Positions 1 through 6,128 are shown, counted from the stretch's first letter. The stretch: DNA of 7,634 nt from Gammaproteobacteria bacterium UBA5338 (GCA_002408105.1 DHQM01000073.1:1-7634), one strand, 5' to 3'. Notes: generated from the sequence alone by a model not told the origin. Program-made: numbers and translations.

Positions 1-1
1 C

Positions 2-58
2 CCTCCGGCGCGACCGCCGAGCCCCGACATCACGGAAGAAGAGGACCCCAACATGTAA
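2..58 (+). CDS. C-terminal end of an upstream gene (partial, tentative)
   Basis: From base 2 a frame is open to TAA at 56-58 and encodes a Pro-rich, acidic tail, PPARPPSPDITEEEDPNM. Only 18 codons are visible, so no function can be given. All three forward frames are open in this GC-rich stretch, so openness alone proves little; the acidic, Pro-rich composition is merely compatible with a protein C-terminus. It lies in the same frame as the downstream β-barrel gene, separated from it by this single stop codon. The alternative is that this is not coding and that ATG 53-55, which has a good Shine-Dalgarno-like AGAGGA upstream, is the original start of the β-barrel gene. Confidence 0.3.
   Translation, partial: PPARPPSPDITEEEDPNM
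40..55 (+). promoter_or_regulatory. Shine-Dalgarno-like AGAGGA ahead of an ATG that is followed directly by TAA
   Basis: AGAGGA at 40-45 sits 7 bases before ATG 53-55, a good ribosome-binding geometry. The next codon is TAA (56-58). Downstream in the same frame comes AGC CGC AAC and then a hydrophobic signal-peptide-like segment. The site therefore looks like the initiation region of the β-barrel gene, interrupted at codon 2. The alternative is chance occurrence inside the tail of the preceding gene. Confidence 0.35.
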
Positions 59-184
59 AGCCGCAACCCACCGTCCCACTGGGGGCTTGCAAGCCAATGG
101 CTGTCCGCGGCCTGCGTCACCCTGCTGGCCGGCGGAACCGGAAGCACCCAAGCGTCGAACCCCGAGTACCAGGCGTTTTTTTCC

Positions 185-1297
185 TTGGCGTGCTCGTCCG
201 CACCCTCGGGCAGCTTGCTGGAAGACGTCTGCTTTGCTTCCGCGACGAACATTTCCGCGGACAGCGAAAGCTCCCTCAACCCCAGTCAGCCGCTCGCCAG
301 CGCCGATGCCCCGCTACAGCGTGCACGGGAGAAAGCGCAGGACCTCTCCGGCACCGAGGTCGCGACTTTGCCGGTCACGCCCAAAGCAGCGATCCGCGTG
401 GGACCCCTGTCCTTGCTGCTCAACACGCGCGCCACATCGACGGACCGTGAACTGGGGGACGGCGAGCGCGGCTACGAAGCCGACCAGTGGAGTCTGGAGG
501 TGGGCGCCGATCAGCGGTTATCCAACCGCGCCGTGGTTGGAGCATTCATGGCCTACCAACACAGCAACCTCGATTTCGATCAAGACCTGGCGACCAGTTT
601 CGCGGCACCGCCCAACGCCGGCGGAATTGATCAGGACCAGCTGTCATTTACGCTGTTTGGCGCCTACAGCGCTACAGACAGCCTCTACATCGATGCCAGC
701 GCGGGCTTTGGCATCAGTGAAATCGACTTCACTCGCAACGCCGTGGCGCAAGACTCGGGTGGCACCTTTACCGTTCCCGTTCAGACCGAGGCCAGTGCGG
801 ACGGCACGGACTACTGGGCAAGCGCGGGTTTGGGCTGGGGGGCCACCTACAGGCACGCGACTCGCCTGGGGGTATATGGAAGGGCCACCTACGCCCGCGC
901 CGAGGTCGACGGCTACACCGAAGCCGACATCAGCGGGACCGGCTTCAATCTGGCTGTCGGCAAGGCACAGCACCGCTCCCTCACCACGACCCTCGGCCTC
1001 AGCGCCAGCCACACCTTCGGCATGAGCTGGGGGGTCGTTGTTCCCCAGGTGCGAGCCGAGTACGAACGGGAGTTTGAAGACGATCCAGTGGCGGTTCAAT
1101 CCGCCTTCGTGCTGGTGCCCGATACAGGCTTTTCGCCGGCCGGAGAGAAACCGGACTTGCACTACTTCACGATGGCGGCAGGCGCGCAAGCCATTTTCCC
1201 GGGCGGTTGGCTCGGCTTCCTCGAACTGCAGTCCCTGCTCGGCCACCGGGATTTCGACCGCACCCGGATTGCTGCCGGACTGCGCGTCGAACTGTAG
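185..1297 (+). CDS. autotransporter-type outer-membrane β-barrel protein
   Basis: Predicted outer-membrane β-barrel resembling the autotransporter β-domain family (PF03797). From about residue 70 to the end, numbering from TTG 185, it shows alternating amphipathic strands rich in Gly and aromatic residues (for example QWSLEVGADQRLSNRAVVGAFM and the closing RDFDRTRIAAGLRVEL). The N-terminal part is short (about 70 residues, with the DSESSLNPSQ stretch), so no large passenger is present. The C-terminus ends in Leu rather than the usual Phe/Tyr/Trp. TTG 185 is the first standard start after the TAA at 56-58, but it is doubtful: the in-frame codons before it encode a signal-peptide-like segment, WLSAACVTLLAGGTGSTQA (98-154), which an outer-membrane protein needs. 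True initiation may be at ATG 53 (interrupted by TAA) or at a non-standard codon such as CTG 101. The stop lies 12 bases before the caspase-like gene, suggesting an operon. Family call fairly sure; ligand or role unknown. Confidence 0.8.
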   Translation: MACSSAPSGSLLEDVCFASATNISADSESSLNPSQPLASADAPLQRAREKAQDLSGTEVATLPVTPKAAIRVGPLSLLLNTRATSTDRELGDGERGYEADQWSLEVGADQRLSNRAVVGAFMAYQHSNLDFDQDLATSFAAPPNAGGIDQDQLSFTLFGAYSATDSLYIDASAGFGISEIDFTRNAVAQDSGGTFTVPVQTEASADGTDYWASAGLGWGATYRHATRLGVYGRATYARAEVDGYTEADISGTGFNLAVGKAQHRSLTTTLGLSASHTFGMSWGVVVPQVRAEYEREFEDDPVAVQSAFVLVPDTGFSPAGEKPDLHYFTMAAGAQAIFPGGWLGFLELQSLLGHRDFDRTRIAAGLRVEL

Positions 1298-1309
1298 ATC
1301 GACGCGACC

Positions 1310-3283
1310 GTGTTGCCCATCCGCCGCTTCATGATTCGGGCCATGGGCCTGTTGTGTCTCGCCTGCGGCGCCGCCGGAAATCCAGACAGCGATCCGGCGA
1401 CCGCGCTCGAAGTGGTCGATTGCCTGCTCCCCGGGAGACTCATGCAGCTGGGCACTGGAGCGACCTACCTCAGCGCACGCCAACCGGCTCGGCTTCCCGC
1501 GAAGAGCTGCGCAAGCCGGGGCGGCGAGTACGTATTGGGGTCGCGTGCTGATTTCCGCGCCGCGCTGCGGGTGTGGGAAGACCAAGCCATGGCGGGAGAT
1601 GCCGAAGCCCAAGCGCAGGTCGGCGAAACCTACGAGAAGGGCCTCGGTGTTGCACCGGACTACGCCCTCGCGGCGGTCTGGTATCGGCGCGCTGCGGAAC
1701 AGGGCCTGATTCGCGCACAAGTCAACCTCGGCACCCTCTTTGAGCGTGGACTGGGCGTACCACGGGACCCTACACAGGCCTTGTACTGGTATCGACGAGC
1801 CGCTGGTCTCGACAGTGCCATCGCACTCGACCCAGGCGCAACCGCGCAGATTCAGCCCCCACGGGCCGACTTGTCCGACCAACACCAGTTGGTGGAGCGA
1901 CTGACCCAGGCGCTGAACCAGACGCGCAGCGATCTTGATGCCGCAAGGGATCAACTGCGCACCCGCGAATCGGCGCTGCTGGATCAACGCCAACAGCTGA
2001 TCGCTGCTGAGGCGGCGCTGGATTCCGGAACCCCCGCAGCACGCAACCGGGTGCACTCATTGACCGCCGACCTCGCCGAGCATGAGGCTGAACTGGCCAA
2101 GCTGCAGCAGGCAGTGGCTCGCCTGGAAACCGACCGCGCCGAACAGCACCGGTTGTTGCTAGCGGCGCAAGCCCATCCAAACACCGCCGTACCCCTGACC
2201 GCACCGAGCTTCGAGATCATCGAGCCGCCATTGACGGCCACGCGGGGGCCGCTTGAAATCCCAACGAGGATGCACTCCACCAAGGAGCTGATCGGCCGGG
2301 TGACCGCACCGGCTGGCTTGCTGTCCCTCTCAGTGAACGGCGCTGCGCAGTCTGCTTCACTCAACGGCCTGTTTCGCCTTGCCCTCGAGGTCGCAGCCGT
2401 CCGCGTCCCCGTTGAGGTTGTCGCGGTCGACCAGCAGGGACAACGCAGCGCGCTGGAATTTGTTCTGGTGCCCACTTCACCCGCTCCGAGTCCACCCCCT
2501 TCACCCGCCCCGCCACCTGTTGAATTCGGCCGCTACCACGCGCTGATCATTGGCATTGACCGATACCGACACGAGGGAATGCGCCCCCTAAAAACCCCGA
2601 TCGCCGATGCGACCCGACTGGCGGACCTGTTGAGTGACCAATACGGGTTTGCCGTGGAACGGCTCGAAAACCCGACCCGCTACGAAATACTGTCTGCCCT
2701 CAATCGCTACCGCGAGACCCTCAGGGAGAACGACAATTTGCTGCTGTACTACGCAGGACATGGCGCGCTGCTGGAGGGCGATGGTGTGACGCGAGGCCAG
2801 TGGCAGCCCGCGGATGCCGAACCCAACAACCCGGCAAACTGGATCTCGAATACCGCCATCACGGATCAGCTCAGCATACTGCGCGCCAAGCAGGTGTTGG
2901 TCATTGCCGACTCCTGCTATTCAGGCGCACTGACCCGCTCTTCGGTGGCCCAGCCTCCTGCACTGGACGACCGGGCCGCACGCCAGAGATGGCTGCAGCA
3001 AATGGCCCCCAAGAGATCTCGAACAGCGCTGACATCGGGCGGCCTGGCACCGGTGCTCGACGCTGGGGGCGGCAACCACTCGGTGTTTGCAGCTGCGTTA
3101 CTGGACGCGCTGGCCGACAACCGCGAGGTACTCGAAGCCCAGCGCCTGTTCCAGCTGATCGCGGCGCGGGTTGCATTGGCCGCCGAACGCTTTCGCTTCG
3201 AGCAAACCCCGGAGTACGCACCGATTCGCTTTGCCGGTCATGAGGCCGGTGATTTCTTTTTCGTGCCCGTCGCCGACGGCTGA
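1310..3283 (+). CDS. exported Sel1-repeat / coiled-coil / caspase-like (C14) peptidase protein
   Basis: Predicted exported cysteine peptidase of the caspase/metacaspase family (PF00656). Order along 657 residues: a short signal sequence (IRR, then hydrophobic LLCLACGAAG; lipobox not canonical); an N-terminal module with Cys38 and Cys67 (DCLLPG … RGGEYV); two Sel1-type repeats (about 93-166, each with WYRRAA); a Gln/Ala/Leu-rich coiled coil (about 187-285); an Ig-like β segment (about 300-388); a Pro/Ser linker (about 389-404); and the caspase-like domain (about 406-650). The catalytic pair is visible: His484 in YYAGHG and Cys536 in IADSCYSG, followed by TSGG and GNHSVFAAALL typical of bacterial members. 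GTG 1310 gives the most basic N-terminus; ATG 1331 is equally plausible and ATG 1343 lacks positive charges. None has a strong ribosome-binding site. It starts 12 bases after the β-barrel gene, suggesting co-expression and possibly a shared envelope location. Substrate and trigger are unknown. Caspase-like peptidases commonly prefer basic or acidic P1 residues; which applies here cannot be read. Confidence 0.9.
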   Translation: MLPIRRFMIRAMGLLCLACGAAGNPDSDPATALEVVDCLLPGRLMQLGTGATYLSARQPARLPAKSCASRGGEYVLGSRADFRAALRVWEDQAMAGDAEAQAQVGETYEKGLGVAPDYALAAVWYRRAAEQGLIRAQVNLGTLFERGLGVPRDPTQALYWYRRAAGLDSAIALDPGATAQIQPPRADLSDQHQLVERLTQALNQTRSDLDAARDQLRTRESALLDQRQQLIAAEAALDSGTPAARNRVHSLTADLAEHEAELAKLQQAVARLETDRAEQHRLLLAAQAHPNTAVPLTAPSFEIIEPPLTATRGPLEIPTRMHSTKELIGRVTAPAGLLSLSVNGAAQSASLNGLFRLALEVAAVRVPVEVVAVDQQGQRSALEFVLVPTSPAPSPPPSPAPPPVEFGRYHALIIGIDRYRHEGMRPLKTPIADATRLADLLSDQYGFAVERLENPTRYEILSALNRYRETLRENDNLLLYYAGHGALLEGDGVTRGQWQPADAEPNNPANWISNTAITDQLSILRAKQVLVIADSCYSGALTRSSVAQPPALDDRAARQRWLQQMAPKRSRTALTSGGLAPVLDAGGGNHSVFAAALLDALADNREVLEAQRLFQLIAARVALAAERFRFEQTPEYAPIRFAGHEAGDFFFVPVADG

Positions 3284-3373
3284 TGGGCGATGCTTGTGCT
3301 CGCCAACTCCACTCCACTGACGAGGCCGTCGCGAACAGCCCGCCATCGAGACCGAGCGGCGCAACACCCACGC

Positions 3374-3400
3374 CCACGTCCGATGCGATTCGGGACGTGG
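3374..3400. repeat. perfect 8-bp inverted repeat upstream of the holin gene
   Basis: CCACGTCC (3374-3381) and GGACGTGG (3393-3400) are exact reverse complements separated by 11 bases. The site lies in the 163-base gap between the caspase-like gene and the holin gene, ending 46 bases before the holin ATG. No T-run follows, so it is not a classical intrinsic terminator. It could be an operator for a dimeric regulator (two ACGT cores about two helical turns apart) or an mRNA hairpin. The rest of the gap (3284-3446) shows no convincing promoter boxes and no gene. Confidence 0.55.
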
Positions 3401-3434
3401 AGCACCGAGATCCGCAACACCCAACCATGACAAC

Positions 3435-3443
3435 AAGGAGAGG
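3435..3443 (+). promoter_or_regulatory. strong ribosome-binding site of the holin gene
   Basis: AAGGAGAGG lies just upstream of ATG 3447 and is the best Shine-Dalgarno match in the window. It fixes the holin start and suggests efficient translation once the mRNA is made. Confidence 0.75.
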
Positions 3444-3446
3444 CAC

Positions 3447-4013
3447 ATGAGCTGGTTCAGCAAACTGTTTGCCGGAGGCGCCGGGGAGGTCATTGACAAA
3501 GTTGGCAACACCATCGACCGGTTTCACCTGTCCGGAGAGGAGAAGCAGGCGTTCAAGCTCGAGCTACAGCGGGCGCTCATGCAGCGCGAATCGGAAATCG
3601 AGCAGACAATCCGCAAGAACCTCGAGGCCAAGGAACGCATCCTGGTGGCCGAGTTGCAACAAGGCGATACCTACACCAAACGGGCACGCCCGACGGTGGT
3701 GTACTTCGGACTGGTGATGATTGCGCTCAACTACTTTGTGCTGCCGGCGCTGCTGCTGGTATCCGGCAACTCCGACAAGCTGGTGAACTGCACCACGACC
3801 ATGGTACCAAACGCACAGACTGTCACCTCCTGTGAACGCGAAACATTGTTCCCCCTACCTCAGGAATTCTGGGTGGCCTGGGGAGGGATTGTGGCCACCT
3901 GGGCCGTCGGCCGCAGCTTCGAAAAGTCCGCCGCCAGCAACCGGGTCACCCGTGCCATCACTGGGTCGCGCAAGCACAGCTCGTTGCTGGATGACGACGA
4001 AGCGGTGGGCTGA
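3447..4013 (+). CDS. 3TM-type holin (gene-transfer-agent/phage holin family)
   Basis: Small inner-membrane protein resembling the 'holin of 3TMs, for gene-transfer release' family (PF11351), which lets endolysin reach the cell wall. The N-terminus (GEVIDKVGNTIDRFHLSGEE) has the family's helical GxxxxDxxG…D…EK look. It continues as a charged helix (about 31-75) to the junction RARPTV at 80-84. Two hydrophobic segments follow: about 84-106 (VVYFGLVMIALNYFVLPALL) and about 139-155 (QEFWVAWGGIVATWAVG). A third membrane segment is not obvious. The loop between them is long (about 107-138) and carries two cysteines, Cys115 and Cys129, that could pair if the loop is periplasmic. The tail is hydrophilic, ending LLDDDEAVG. 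The amidase gene follows 15 bases later on the same strand, the usual holin-endolysin order, which supports the call. No capsid, tail or terminase gene is visible. Family call good; actual pore formation is inferred. Confidence 0.85.
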   Translation: MSWFSKLFAGGAGEVIDKVGNTIDRFHLSGEEKQAFKLELQRALMQRESEIEQTIRKNLEAKERILVAELQQGDTYTKRARPTVVYFGLVMIALNYFVLPALLLVSGNSDKLVNCTTTMVPNAQTVTSCERETLFPLPQEFWVAWGGIVATWAVGRSFEKSAASNRVTRAITGSRKHSSLLDDDEAVG

Positions 4014-4028
4014 CACCGAGGCAATTCG

Positions 4029-4856
4029 ATGCGGATCATCAATCACCTTCTTCAAGACACCGCTGGGCTCAGTTTTGAGTTCTCGACACCCAACTGCAGC
4101 GGCGAATTTCGCGACGGCCTGCCCGACACCCTGGTGATTCATTTCACTGGGGGAAGCAGCGCAATCAGCTCCGCACGACATCTGTGCCAACCCTCAGCCC
4201 GCGCCTCGGCGCACTTGGTCGTCGGGCGCGAAGGTGAGGTCTACCAACTGGCACCGTTCAACCAGGTCACCTGGCATGCCGGAGCAAGCAGTTGGGAAGG
4301 TCGCACCGGTCTGAACCACTACTCGATCGGGATCGAATTGGACAACGCGGGCCAACTCACCGAGCACGCTCCGGGGGTGTACCGAACCTGGTTCGAGAAA
4401 ACGATCAGCCCAGGCGAAGTCTTTTTCGGGCGACACCGCAACCAATCGACCACCACCGCCTGGCATGCCTACACGGAAAAGCAAATTCTGCGGACTTTTG
4501 CACTGTGCGAGGTTCTGGTCGACCACTACCCGATCGCCCGAATCCTCGGCCACGAGGAGATCGCTCCGGTCCGCAAGCTCGACCCTGGCCCAGCGTTCCC
4601 TCTGGACAAACTTCGCGCGCAGTTGCTCGAGAACCCGCGCAATCAGGACGCGGAAGCCGTTCAATCGAGCAACCCGGCCGCGCGGGTCATCGCCAATAGA
4701 CTGAACGTTCGCAGTGGCCCCGGCGTCGGGTTTCCGACCGTCGATCCGCCACTGGTGCGCGGCGAACAGGTGCGGGTCTTGCATACGCAGGATGGGTGGG
4801 CCAAGGTGGAGCGAACGCGCCACGGGTGGGTGAGCGCACAGTACCTGGATCCCTAA
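4029..4856 (+). CDS. N-acetylmuramoyl-L-alanine amidase (AmpD/Amidase_2) with C-terminal SH3b domain; endolysin-like
   Basis: Predicted zinc amidase that cuts the bond between MurNAc and L-Ala of peptidoglycan (PF01510). Zn ligands align with the AmpD pattern: His38 (VIHFTGG), His175 (RILGHEEIAP) and Asp185 (KLDPGPAF), with likely catalytic Glu103 (IGIELDN) and Lys183. Other family marks are SAHLVVGREGEVYQL and TWHAG. Residues about 217-274 form an SH3b domain (RLNVRSGPG … GWVSAQYLDP), a likely cell-wall binding module. At 275 residues it is longer than AmpD because of this domain. There is no signal peptide, so the enzyme would stay in the cytoplasm until the adjacent holin opens the membrane. 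The start ATG 4029 has GAGG at 4017-4020 and follows the holin stop by 15 bases, so the two genes are very likely one transcript. A recycling AmpD role is possible but less likely given the SH3b domain and the holin neighbour. Confidence 0.9.
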   Translation: MRIINHLLQDTAGLSFEFSTPNCSGEFRDGLPDTLVIHFTGGSSAISSARHLCQPSARASAHLVVGREGEVYQLAPFNQVTWHAGASSWEGRTGLNHYSIGIELDNAGQLTEHAPGVYRTWFEKTISPGEVFFGRHRNQSTTTAWHAYTEKQILRTFALCEVLVDHYPIARILGHEEIAPVRKLDPGPAFPLDKLRAQLLENPRNQDAEAVQSSNPAARVIANRLNVRSGPGVGFPTVDPPLVRGEQVRVLHTQDGWAKVERTRHGWVSAQYLDP

Positions 4857-4924
4857 GCCGCCTGCCATCCCATGGGGTGCTGTGCGCTGCGAACCGTCTG
4901 AGAACAGCTCATTTGGAGGGGCCC

Positions 4925-5377
4925 ATGCGCTACCTATTGACGACACGCATCCAGGCCCCAAGGGGTCACGTCGCTGCCTGCCTGCGAGACGCCGCTCGTT
5001 GGAGTCAGTGGCAGGAAAGTCTTATCAGCCACAGGCTCACCGCTGGCAGAGCAAACGAGGTCGGCGCCAAGACCCAGATGGTGCACCAATTCGGTCGCCG
5101 TCGTACCGAAATGATCGAGACCATCGAATCCAATCGGTTGCCAGAAGAGCTGACAGCAACCTACGAGGCCCCTCGCGTTTGGAATCGCGTGGTGCATCGG
5201 TTCATTGAGGTCAGCCCGAAGGAAACTGAATGGCAGTTCGACTCTGAATTCATCTGCACCGGCCTGGTCCGCATGCTGGCAACTGTGGCGCCAGGCCTGT
5301 TTCGAAAATCCAGCAAGCAATCAATGGATGCGTTCAAGCAGTTTGTAGAGACGAATTCAGCAGCGATGGAGGGTTGA
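4925..5377 (+). CDS. SRPBCC (START/Bet v1-like) family protein
   Basis: A 150-residue soluble protein with the SRPBCC helix-grip look: an N-terminal strand (MRYLLTTRIQAP) followed by the helix HVAACLRDAARWSQW, central strands (TEMIETIESNRLPEELTATY; TEWQFDSEFI), and the long C-terminal helix (about 131-148, QSMDAFKQFVE) that closes the ligand cavity. The fold binds hydrophobic ligands or carries out polyketide-cyclase-like chemistry in other members; the ligand here cannot be inferred. ATG 4925 is chosen because GGAGG (4915-4919) lies 5 bases upstream, whereas earlier in-frame starts fall inside the amidase gene. The stop TGA overlaps the next gene's ATG (TGATG, 5375-5379), pointing to translational coupling with the haem protein. 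A 68-base gap separates it from the amidase gene. Confidence 0.75.
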   Translation: MRYLLTTRIQAPRGHVAACLRDAARWSQWQESLISHRLTAGRANEVGAKTQMVHQFGRRRTEMIETIESNRLPEELTATYEAPRVWNRVVHRFIEVSPKETEWQFDSEFICTGLVRMLATVAPGLFRKSSKQSMDAFKQFVETNSAAMEG

Positions 5378-6021
5378 TGTTGGCCACCATGCATGGGAGG
5401 CAGCGGCGCTGGGAGCCAACGCCTTGGCTTACACCAGCGCTCGCCTTCGTGGTGGGTTGGACGGGACCGATGGCGGCGCGCGCTGCGCCTTTCAACGAAG
5501 GGGACTGGGCTGAACGCAGCAGGGCGGTGCTGGCGCCGTTCAAAGCCGAACTGGCGGCAACGCTGCGCCAGGGCCTGGAACAAGGCAGCGAACACGCCAT
5601 CCGTGTCTGTCAGGTGCAGGCCCCCACCCTTGGCGCGCAGTTCAGCGGGGAGCAGGTTGAAGTGGGCCGCACAAGCCACCGGCTGCGCAATCCGGACAAC
5701 CGGCCACGGGATTGGATCCAACCGCTGCTCGAAGACCAGCTCACCGATCCAGAATCGCGCGAGTCAAGGGTGGTTCGCTTGCCCGATGGCGGGGTGGGGT
5801 ACGTCGAGCCCATCGTTGTTCAACCGCTGTGCCTGACCTGCCATGGCGCCTCGCTCGATTCAGCAACCACCACGGCGCTGCGGGAGCGCTATCCCAATGA
5901 CGAAGCGACCGGTTTTCGCCTGGGGGAGTTCCGCGGTCTATTCTGGGTCCAGTGGGCTGAATCCGCGGCTCTCACCCCACCGGCAGAACCTGCACGGCGC
6001 CACCCCCAAGCAGCGGATTGA
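5377..6021 (+). CDS. periplasmic Tll0287-like (DUF3365) haem-binding protein with CxxCH
   Basis: Predicted periplasmic c-type haem protein of 214 residues. A signal sequence spans about 1-37: basic N-region GRQRRW, hydrophobic LTPALAFVVGW, and a cleavage region ending AARAA. The mature part has the features of the Tll0287-like domain (PF11845): VCQVQAPTLG near 78, GRTSHRLRNPDNRPRDW at 97-113, VEPIVVQPLCLTCHG at 143-157 with haem motif C152-L-T-C155-H156, and a closing GFRLGEFRGLFWVQW. In other proteins this domain serves as a redox or gas sensor or stands alone as a small cytochrome; here it stands alone with no output domain. ATG 5377 overlaps the SRPBCC stop and has GGAGGG at 5368-5373. TTG 5374 would add one residue, and ATG 5389 would shorten the N-region. 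The C-terminal tail (PAEPARRHPQAAD) looks disordered. Confidence 0.85.
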   Translation: MLATMHGRQRRWEPTPWLTPALAFVVGWTGPMAARAAPFNEGDWAERSRAVLAPFKAELAATLRQGLEQGSEHAIRVCQVQAPTLGAQFSGEQVEVGRTSHRLRNPDNRPRDWIQPLLEDQLTDPESRESRVVRLPDGGVGYVEPIVVQPLCLTCHGASLDSATTTALRERYPNDEATGFRLGEFRGLFWVQWAESAALTPPAEPARRHPQAAD

Positions 6022-6093
6022 AGTGGACGACTTTGGCTCCGAGGGTGACCCACTCCCGCTGCCCCGAGATCAACCCCCGTCCAGTTCCCCGAC

Positions 6094-6110
6094 GGCCGGG
6101 TCCACCGGTC
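6094..6110. terminator. weak hairpin between converging genes
   Basis: GGCCGG (6094-6099) and CCGGTC (6105-6110) can pair (one G-U) around a 5-base loop in the 107-base gap between the haem-protein gene and the receptor gene. There is no T-run on either side, so a bidirectional terminator role is only a possibility suggested by position. Confidence 0.2.
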
Positions 6111-6128
6111 AGGCACAAGCAACCGGCA

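Noticed and set aside
97..450. ATG 97 as a start for the β-barrel gene
   Set aside because: It is in a different frame from the barrel and encodes an Arg-rich product with no signal peptide; using it would need a frameshift for which I see no evidence such as a slippery run.
87..1025. Long plus-strand frame rich in Pro, Arg and Ser overlapping the β-barrel gene
   Set aside because: Its composition is typical of an out-of-frame reading of GC-rich coding DNA; the overlapping frame has clear β-barrel strands and a signal-like segment.
644..2056. 470-codon open frame on the minus strand antisense to the β-barrel and caspase-like genes
   Set aside because: It runs opposite two well-supported genes, its translation has no recognisable domain and the low-complexity Gly/Ala/Arg look of a GC-rich shadow frame.
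3284..3446. Small gene or ncRNA in the caspase–holin gap
   Set aside because: No short frame with a ribosome-binding site and credible composition, no promoter boxes and no T-run terminator; only the inverted repeat stands out.
2901..3527. Minus-strand open frames spanning the caspase end, the intergenic gap and the holin start
   Set aside because: Arg/Pro/Ser-rich shadow translations with no domain, overlapping the caspase-like domain and the well-anchored holin start.
3447..4856. Part of a complete prophage
   Set aside because: No integrase, terminase, capsid, tail or repressor gene and no attachment repeats in the window; only the lysis pair is phage-like.
4861..4924. Regulatory hairpins in the gap before the SRPBCC gene
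   Set aside because: The CATCCCATGGGGTG pairing leaves too small a loop and the GCTGT/ACAGC pair is short and widely spaced; neither exceeds chance in GC-rich DNA.
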